Assembly (NCBI GenBank): GCA_003449595.1
Contig: DMHB01000375.1
Span: 1-16,168, forward strand
Reading direction: 5' to 3'
From: Microscillaceae bacterium
GTDB taxonomy: Bacteria > Bacteroidota > Bacteroidia > Cytophagales > Microscillaceae
Length of the DNA stretch: 16,168 bases
Part shown: piece after piece, positions 8,401 to 12,764 of the stretch
Position numbering within the stretch: the first letter of the stretch is position 1
Layout: each line of letters starts with the position of its first letter
Notes under the pieces: generated by a model
Databases searched by the model: none
Seen by the model: only the letters and a program-made list of their open reading frames with translations
Told to the model about the DNA's origin: nothing
Made by a program: the position numbers and the translations under genes

Positions 8401-8706
8401 CGGTTCAACTCCAATTTCTTGAAAAACCTGCAACTGACCTCCTTCACCGATATTGGCTCGGCTTGGTCGTCGGGCAATCCTTTTGTGCGGGTAAGCAACG
8501 TAACTTCCGAGGTGATTCAGCCACCCAATTCGCCTTTCAGTGCCACCATCGAAAACTTCCGCAGCCCTTTCTTAGTAGGATATGGCTTCGGTGCCAGAAC
8601 GATGTTACTGAACTATTACCTCAAATTAGATGTAGCTTGGAGCATCGAAGATGCGTTCATCTCGCGTTCGCCCAGGTTTTATATTTCTTTCGGATACGAT
8701 TTTTAA
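5467..8706 (+). CDS. Outer-membrane protein: peptidase-like N-domain, TolB-like propeller, BamA/Omp85-like barrel
   Basis: This 1079-residue exported protein starts at the ATG at 5467. An in-frame TTG eight codons upstream gives no better signal peptide. Residues 1-25 are a signal peptide ending HGQAQ. Residues 30-300 resemble the MA-clan-type metallopeptidase domain found before such propellers (FEVYFYDGG; EWFQFGAIKYVAHGWSEEMDNYLRD, split here as EWFQFGAIKY 177-186 and GWSEEMDNYLRD 190-201). The expected HExxH site reads YEMMHG (155-160), without the first His, so it is probably not catalytic. Residues about 310-600 contain repeated ISPDGSQVAYTL- and ISEDGNFVVFSG-type blades, as in TolB/WD40-like propellers. 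An acidic linker follows (about 620-670). Residues about 700-1079 form strands of an Omp85/surface-antigen-like barrel, with MRGF (947-950) matching the VRGF/Y loop motif and a terminal Phe. Likely role: outer-membrane assembly, secretion or binding, not established. It sits between the FAD oxidoreductase and the phosphatase, with short gaps. Confidence 0.85.
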   Translation: MFAKLSHHYKVLICLLLLWPLHGQAQTYLQSTQELFGKNRVQYRRFYWKDYRTNNFEVYFYDGGTRSAKMATRFVENSFGRMSDLLGYTPFAKTKIFLYNSIHELQQSNIGLDRTYMTTGGQTNLFSPYAEIPYTGSDIDYKNELLFGVAKVYVYEMMHGGGLRDILSTTFLTEFSEWFQFGAIKYVAHGWSEEMDNYLRDMFTRRIRAGGKTKNVRRPTFMFGKDAVVAGQSVWNYIVQKYGDAAISNVLNLARIIRNEKNSIASTLGINHKAFFKQWEMYYRELVRETLENTEEPEFDAKLKMQNRKNYLINDIKISPDGSQVAYTLNNNGRFKVIRQDLQTKRMRKKTVMRAGYKAIYQRYNENTPLIDWQNNDNLGIVHYKNGAAFMTILDGKKKKTFEREWLSLAQIHSFDISEDGNFVVFSGTRKGMNDAKTGQNDLFIYDFDLNYVRDITSDFEDDLYPSFVGGRNDLVVFSSNRQSDTLTENTVGDIGDYENNYTNLDLFLYDFSDDGSPVLKRLTYGPGNDIKAVPFDENTFVYTSDDYGIYQLFKYNLETDESKPLTNWSKSIHDFDASPQSQSLVYTRLHKGKHRPYLKTNFNFDNTANIHITPRIRLLEEQNRREVVEKPKEEILNPVISELSPDEVDTDDYMFSDESLDPTDDENATPFSILGVVRRVNDQEIQVRGAYDYEPKMRARGFTTSFMLDPLRGFGFVLNASISDILENHKIRAGLIGSSDFRSSLIFAEYQYIGRRLDFSIKYLKDALFINRGTLINRYRVNRFEIGISFPFTNTLRFSLTPFYLNTLYTNLSPLFLTQPDNRTHYAGARTELVFDNTVITGMNIMRGTRAKLTLENYIGISNEKNSFGMLNFDARNYLPIHKEITLATRVAAGQFFGPSPKRFMLGGVDNWMGGQMGSSGQGDPLQFSDGVENSSIMFSRFVTNMRGFDFNKFSGSSYFVANFELRIPIVRYLFGRRFNSNFLKNLQLTSFTDIGSAWSSGNPFVRVSNVTSEVIQPPNSPFSATIENFRSPFLVGYGFGARTMLLNYYLKLDVAWSIEDAFISRSPRFYISFGYDF

Positions 8707-8727
8707 CCCCCAACCTTTACAGGGCTT

Positions 8728-9543
8728 ATGCACCTCGAACCCCTCTGCCAACAAGTGATAGCACTGGCGCAAGAAACCGGTCAGTTTTTACTTGAAGAAA
8801 ATCGCCGTTTCGACCGTGCCAACATCGAATACAAAGGCATCAATAATTTAGTTTCGTATGTGGACAGAGAATCTGAAAAAAGATTGGTCGAGGGCTTGAA
8901 CAAAATCCTGCCCCAAGCGGCCTTTATCACCGAAGAAGACCCCAACAAGCAAATCAAGACCAACAGCGAATTTCACTGGATTATTGATCCGCTGGACGGC
9001 ACCACCAACTTTACCCACCAACTACCTGTGTTTTCTATCAGCATCGGACTGATGCAAGGCGACCAAGTAGTGCTGGGAGTCATCGTCGAAGTCAATCGAA
9101 ACGAATGTTTTTCGGCTTGGCAAGGCGGCGGTGCTTTTCTCAATGGAAAGCCCATCCGTGTGTCGCCTACCCCCGAACTTCAAAATAGCCTGTTGGCGAC
9201 TGGTTTTCCTTATCGGGATTTTGGAAAAATGCACGCCTACCTCGACATCATCGACGAGCTGATGCGCAAAACCCACGGTCTGCGCCGAATGGGATCGGCT
9301 GCCGTCGATTTGGCTTTTGTAGCCTGCGGGCGATTTGAAGGATTTTTTGAATACAACCTCAGCCCTTGGGATGTAGCCGCTGGTTCGTTGATTGTACAAG
9401 AAGCCGGAGGCCGGGTGAGCGACTTTAGCTTAGGAAACGATTTTGTATTTGGCCGACAAATCATAGCCGCCGGAAATATCCACGCGGCTATGCAGGCCAT
9501 AATCTACAAACACTGGAAAATTGCCGAAAATCTTCAAGGCTAA
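8728..9543 (+). CDS. Inositol monophosphatase family protein
   Basis: This 271-residue cytoplasmic enzyme belongs to the Mg-dependent, Li-sensitive phosphatase superfamily (SuhB/CysQ/IMPase). Metal-binding motifs are complete: ITEEDP with E70, then signature 1 WIIDPLDGTTNF (84-95) with D87 and D90, and signature 2 WDVAAGSLIVQEAGG (214-228) with D215. The length is typical. IMPases hydrolyse inositol-1-phosphate. Bacterial members also act on other sugar phosphates or on 3'-phosphoadenosine phosphate, so the exact substrate stays open. The WDVAAG and DGTTNF forms favour IMPase/SuhB over CysQ. The ATG at 8728 lies 21 bases after the outer-membrane protein stop, which suggests the last gene of a three-gene transcript. 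It ends 24 bases before the stop of the convergent trhO gene, with no hairpin terminator between them. Confidence 0.92.
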   Translation: MHLEPLCQQVIALAQETGQFLLEENRRFDRANIEYKGINNLVSYVDRESEKRLVEGLNKILPQAAFITEEDPNKQIKTNSEFHWIIDPLDGTTNFTHQLPVFSISIGLMQGDQVVLGVIVEVNRNECFSAWQGGGAFLNGKPIRVSPTPELQNSLLATGFPYRDFGKMHAYLDIIDELMRKTHGLRRMGSAAVDLAFVACGRFEGFFEYNLSPWDVAAGSLIVQEAGGRVSDFSLGNDFVFGRQIIAAGNIHAAMQAIIYKHWKIAENLQG

Positions 9544-9567
9544 ACCCAATGCTGCCCAATAAGGTGC

Positions 9568-10521
9568 TTAGGCATCTGACTTGCGCCTGATTACATTTTT
9601 ATAAGGGTCATATCCATTTAGCTGCTTCGCATAATAGCCTGTGCCGTCATACGGACGTTTGGCAGGGTGCGTGCGGCAAGTTTCCGAACAAGCGCCTTCC
9701 ATCTTTTCGCCACAGCTTTTGCAAATGGGCACGTGATTGTTGCACTCGGCATTGGCGCAATTCACCATTCTGTCGCAAGGGTCGCCACAAAGGTAGCAAG
9801 TAGAGACCACTACAGGATTGACCTGGTTGACTTCAACCGCTATGCGATTGTCGAATACATAGCACTTGCCTTCAAAATCTTCGCCCCCCTCTTCGATGGC
9901 ATATTTGATAATGCCCCCGTGTAGTTGATAAACATCCTTGAAGCCTTGCTCCAACAAGTACGCACTGGCTTTCTCGCATTTGATGCCACCGGTGCAATAA
10001 GTAATCACTTTTTTATCTTTGAAGGCCTCCAGCTCGGCTATTTTCTCGGGCATATCCCGAAAGTTTTCAATGTCTAAGGTTACAGCATTTTTAAACTTCC
10101 CGATGGCGTGTTCATACGTAGAGCGCATATCGACCAACACCACGTCAGGGTTGTCTTTTAATTGCTTGAACTCTTTGGGTGATAAATGCTTGCCGGTCTG
10201 TTGGGTTGGATCAATATGGGTCAAGCCCGAATGCACAATTTCGGGTTTGGTGCGTACATACAGCTTTTGGAAAGCGTGGCCGTCTAACTCCTGAACCTTA
10301 AAATCAATGCCAGCAAACCTCGGGTCAGCTTGTAGGTGTGCCATATAGGCTTCACAATCGGCGCGCAAGCCCGACACCGTGCCGTTGATCCCTTCAGGGG
10401 CAATGATAATCCGCCCAAATAAGCGATGCGCCAAACAAAACAAGTGATGTTCTTCGCGGAAAGTTTCTGGGTCTTCTAAAGGAGTGTAGCAATAGTACAG
10501 TAATACTAAGTAAGGTTTCAT
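9568..10521 (-). CDS. trhO: tRNA uridine(34) hydroxylase TrhO (rhodanese-related, YceA family)
   Basis: TrhO performs oxygen-dependent hydroxylation of U34 in certain tRNAs, giving ho5U, the precursor of the wobble modifications cmo5U and mo5U. The 317-residue protein has an N-terminal alpha/beta domain with GRIIIAPEGINGTVSG (36-51), then a rhodanese domain with VVLVDMRSTYEHAIG (127-141) and the catalytic loop YCTGGIKCEK (175-184). C176 is the conserved active-site Cys and C182 the second family Cys. The C-terminus is Cys-rich (CYLCGDPC 242-249, C255, C260, C267, C270, C278, C282), consistent with a zinc-binding module, and ends PYDGTGYYAKQLNGY. The ATG at 10521 gives the family start MKPYLVLLYYCYTPLEDPE. 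An in-frame TTG at 10563 would add 14 residues and overlap the promoter box. Length is close to known TrhO proteins, though shorter than E. coli TrhO. Confidence 0.93.
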   Translation of the reverse strand: MKPYLVLLYYCYTPLEDPETFREEHHLFCLAHRLFGRIIIAPEGINGTVSGLRADCEAYMAHLQADPRFAGIDFKVQELDGHAFQKLYVRTKPEIVHSGLTHIDPTQQTGKHLSPKEFKQLKDNPDVVLVDMRSTYEHAIGKFKNAVTLDIENFRDMPEKIAELEAFKDKKVITYCTGGIKCEKASAYLLEQGFKDVYQLHGGIIKYAIEEGGEDFEGKCYVFDNRIAVEVNQVNPVVVSTCYLCGDPCDRMVNCANAECNNHVPICKSCGEKMEGACSETCRTHPAKRPYDGTGYYAKQLNGYDPYKNVIRRKSDA

Positions 10522-10560
10522 ATCTACGTGCTTTGGTGTAAACAAAGTGTAATGAGGCTG

Positions 10561-10568
10561 CAAATTTA
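10561..10568 (-). promoter_or_regulatory. Candidate -7 promoter box for trhO
   Basis: On the minus strand this reads TAAATTTG, an exact TAnnTTTG match, with its end 39 bases before the trhO ATG. No TTTG is seen at the expected -33 distance. The box and the leader support the ATG at 10521 over the upstream TTG. Confidence 0.5.
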
Positions 10569-10701
10569 CGCTTTTCTCCCGACATCGCGCCTAAGCACTC
10601 CATTTATACTTTTTTTGATTTTTTTTTTTCGGGGCTTGGGTTACCTTCTCCCTTTGCGGGAATAAAGGGCAGATTTTTAAACATCTAAAAACTTAAAAAA
10701 C

Positions 10702-11007
10702 ATGAAAAAAATCATTTTAGGAAGTTTAATCGCTGTAACAGCTTTTAGCTTCACCGCTTGTAACTGGTTTTCTACTCCTGAAAACAAAAACCCTGATGCC
10801 TCGGTAGAGAAAAACGACGGCAAAAAAGTAGAAGCTTCCGGCGAAACCGATCCTCAAAAATCTGTTGAGCAAACCCAAGACAAGGCCGAAGGCGACAAAA
10901 CCAAAACCACGGAGAAAACAGACAACCCTGTGAAAAAAGAAGGCGATGCCTCCAAACAAGAAGTGAAAAAAGAAGCCAAAGAAGAAAAGAAAGAAGTGAA
11001 AAAATAA
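10702..11007 (+). CDS. Small Lys/Glu-rich putative lipoprotein
   Basis: This 101-residue protein matches no family that I recognise. It starts with a lipoprotein-type signal: KK, hydrophobic residues 4-17, then a SFTAC lipobox with C20 as the likely lipidated residue. This implies anchoring in a membrane facing the periplasm or surface. The rest (about 25-101) has no hydrophobic core and is composed mainly of Lys, Glu, Asp, Thr, Gln and Ser. It ends in a nearly pure Lys/Glu tract (KKEAKEEKKEVKK). It is predicted to be disordered or an extended charged helix. Similar small lipoproteins in Gram-negative bacteria can act as spacers or bind the cell wall, but that is only a guess here. The leader (AAAAACTTAAAAAAC) is A-rich with no Shine-Dalgarno sequence, typical of well-translated Bacteroidota genes. 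A strong terminator follows, so the gene appears monocistronic. Confidence 0.75.
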   Translation: MKKIILGSLIAVTAFSFTACNWFSTPENKNPDASVEKNDGKKVEASGETDPQKSVEQTQDKAEGDKTKTTEKTDNPVKKEGDASKQEVKKEAKEEKKEVKK

Positions 11008-11024
11008 GGCTTCTGTCTTTTACC

Positions 11025-11056
11025 AAAAAGCACAACTCACAAGGTTGTGCTTTTTT
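11025..11056. terminator. Intrinsic terminator after the small lipoprotein gene
   Basis: A perfect 12-bp stem pairs AAAAAGCACAAC (11025-11036) with GTTGTGCTTTTT (11044-11055). The loop is 7 bases and the T run reaches 11056. On the minus strand the same hairpin also ends in five Ts, so it can back up termination of the sucAB transcript. Confidence 0.88.
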
Positions 11057-11073
11057 GATTGATATTTTTGAAT

Positions 11074-11107
11074 AAAAAAAACCTACCAAGCATAAAAACT
11101 TAGCAGG
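11074..11107 (-). terminator. Intrinsic terminator of the sucAB operon
   Basis: On the minus strand CCTGCTAAG (11107-11099) pairs with CTTGGTAGG (11090-11082) over 9 bp, including two G-U pairs, with an 8-base loop. Eight Ts follow (11081-11074). It lies 31 bases after the sucB stop and is directly next to the lipoprotein terminator. Confidence 0.8.
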
Positions 11108-11137
11108 AATGTATTGAAATACGCTAACTTTTCGAGT

Positions 11138-12688
11138 TTAGATTTCTAACAGCAAGCGTTCGGGTTCTTCGAGTAACTGTTTGACACGCACCAAGAAACT
11201 AACCGACTCGCGTCCGTCAATGATGCGGTGGTCATACGACAAGGCGACATACATCATCGGACGGACAACGACTTCGCCTTTTACTACTACGGCCCTGTCC
11301 ACAATGTTGTGCATCCCTAAAATAGCCGATTGGGGCGCATTGATAATCGGGGTGGACATCATCGAGCCAAACACACCACCGTTGGTAATGGTAAATGTGC
11401 CGCCTTGCATTTCAGGAATAGAGAGTTTGTTGTCGCGGGCTTTGGTAGCCAAATCGATGATAGTTTGCTCTATTTGGGCAAAGTTAAGTGCTTCGGCATT
11501 GCGGATAATGGGCACTACCAAACCACGTGGGGTAGAAACAGCAATCGACACATCGCAGTAATCGTGTAGCACCATTTCATCGCCATCAATCATGGCATTT
11601 ACTTGTGGGAACTCCTTCAAGGCCACACAACAAGCCTTCACAAAAAACGACATAAAGCCTAAGCCAATGTTGTATTTCTCTTTGAAAATATCTTTGTATT
11701 TGGCGCGCAAGTCCATAATGGGTTTCATATTCACCTCGTTGAAGGTGGTCAGCATTGCGGTTTCATTTTTCACTGCTACCAAGCGGCGTGCAATGGTTTT
11801 GCGCAATTGCGACAAACGGCTGCGTTGCTCAGTACGGTTGCCTGTACCGGTGTTGGTGGTTTGCGCTTGAGGCACAGCTTTGTTAGCTTCAGTTGGTTGT
11901 TGCGTAGATTGCACTTGGGCTTTTTGCGCATCGTCTTTGGTGATGCGACCATCAACCCCTGTACCTTGAATATCGGTCGGTTTTAACCCTTTTTCAGCCA
12001 AAATTTTAGAGGCTGCCGGTGAAGGATGTCCGGTAGCATAATTGGTTTCGTTAGCTACCGCAGTGGTGGTTTGGGTGCTCGTAGCTGGGGTTTCTACCGT
12101 AGTGGTGGCCAAGACTGGGGCTTCGGCCACTTCAATTTTGCAGATAGTATCGCCAATTTTGAGCACTGTACCGGTTTTTGCTACAATACGCAAAATCCCT
12201 CCTACTTCGGCAGTAAATTCTTGGGTAGCTTTGTCGGTTTCTACTTCGCAAAGGGCTTCATCTTGCTTTACATAATCACCATCGTTTTTCAACCAATTGC
12301 CAATGGTTACTTCAGTAATTGCTTCAGCGATAGGTGTTACTTTGATTTCGCGTACTTCGCCGGAGGTTTTGGGAGTTGTATTCGCCACAGTTTGGGTAGT
12401 TTGGGTTTGTTGAGCGGTTACTTCTTGCGTTTGGGCCGTAGCTTGGCCATTGCCTGCTTCTTCAATACGCCCTACTACTGCCCCGACGGCGATGGTTTCT
12501 CCGGCCTTAACTGTAATGCGCAAGATGCCTGAGGCCTCAGCGGGTAGTTCAAAAGAAGCTTTATCGGTTTCTAATTCACAAACAATATCGTTCTGATTCA
12601 CAAAATCGCCATCATTTTTAAGCCATTGCATAATGGTTACCTCATTGATGGATTCTGCTACATTGGGGATTTTAATTTCTAAGCTCAT
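11138..12688 (-). CDS. sucB: Dihydrolipoamide succinyltransferase, E2 of 2-oxoglutarate dehydrogenase, two lipoyl domains
   Basis: SucB forms the core of 2-oxoglutarate dehydrogenase and transfers succinyl groups from lipoyl arms to CoA. The 516-residue protein has two tandem lipoyl domains: residues 2-77 with ETDKAS (lipoyl K43) and 115-187 with ETDKAT (lipoyl K153). These are joined by Thr/Gln/Ala-rich linkers. A peripheral-subunit binding domain follows at about 220-255 (HPSPAASKILAEKGL, GVDGRITKDD). The acyltransferase domain (about 288-516) has SFFVKACCVALKEFPQVNA and the active-site SYDHRIIDGRE, with H487 and D491. The start at 12688 (MSLEIKIPNVAESI) is the standard lipoyl-domain start. 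Reading frame upstream of it is open but lies over sucA and is not conserved-looking. Pairing with sucA identifies it as the succinyl rather than acetyl enzyme. Many bacterial SucB proteins have one lipoyl domain, so the second is notable. The gene for E3 (lipoamide dehydrogenase) is not in the window. Confidence 0.95.
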   Translation of the reverse strand: MSLEIKIPNVAESINEVTIMQWLKNDGDFVNQNDIVCELETDKASFELPAEASGILRITVKAGETIAVGAVVGRIEEAGNGQATAQTQEVTAQQTQTTQTVANTTPKTSGEVREIKVTPIAEAITEVTIGNWLKNDGDYVKQDEALCEVETDKATQEFTAEVGGILRIVAKTGTVLKIGDTICKIEVAEAPVLATTTVETPATSTQTTTAVANETNYATGHPSPAASKILAEKGLKPTDIQGTGVDGRITKDDAQKAQVQSTQQPTEANKAVPQAQTTNTGTGNRTEQRSRLSQLRKTIARRLVAVKNETAMLTTFNEVNMKPIMDLRAKYKDIFKEKYNIGLGFMSFFVKACCVALKEFPQVNAMIDGDEMVLHDYCDVSIAVSTPRGLVVPIIRNAEALNFAQIEQTIIDLATKARDNKLSIPEMQGGTFTITNGGVFGSMMSTPIINAPQSAILGMHNIVDRAVVVKGEVVVRPMMYVALSYDHRIIDGRESVSFLVRVKQLLEEPERLLLEI

Positions 12689-12704
12689 ATCAATTTCTTG
12701 CTTT

Positions 12705-12744
12705 AAAAAAGTATAGGGTGCAGTCTGAATGCCTCCTATACTTT
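12705..12744 (-). terminator. Terminator-like hairpin between sucA and sucB
   Basis: On the minus strand AAAGTATAGG (12744-12735) pairs perfectly with CCTATACTTT (12717-12708). The loop is 17 bases and three more Ts follow, giving TTTTTT at the end. It fills the 76-base gap between the sucA stop and the sucB ATG. The stem is A/T-rich, so it may act as a weak attenuator or as an RNA-processing or stability element rather than a full stop. Confidence 0.55.
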
Positions 12745-12764
12745 GGTGGATGAGTGATAAGTAA

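Noticed and set aside
10605..10630. T-rich run before the lipoprotein gene as a terminator
   Set aside because: No stem precedes the T run on either strand. It is a low-complexity A/T-rich intergenic stretch.
11181..12532. Several long + strand open frames opposite sucB, up to 168 codons
   Set aside because: They are shadows of sucB on the opposite strand. The predicted proteins are compositionally odd and have no recognisable domain, while sucB is unambiguous.
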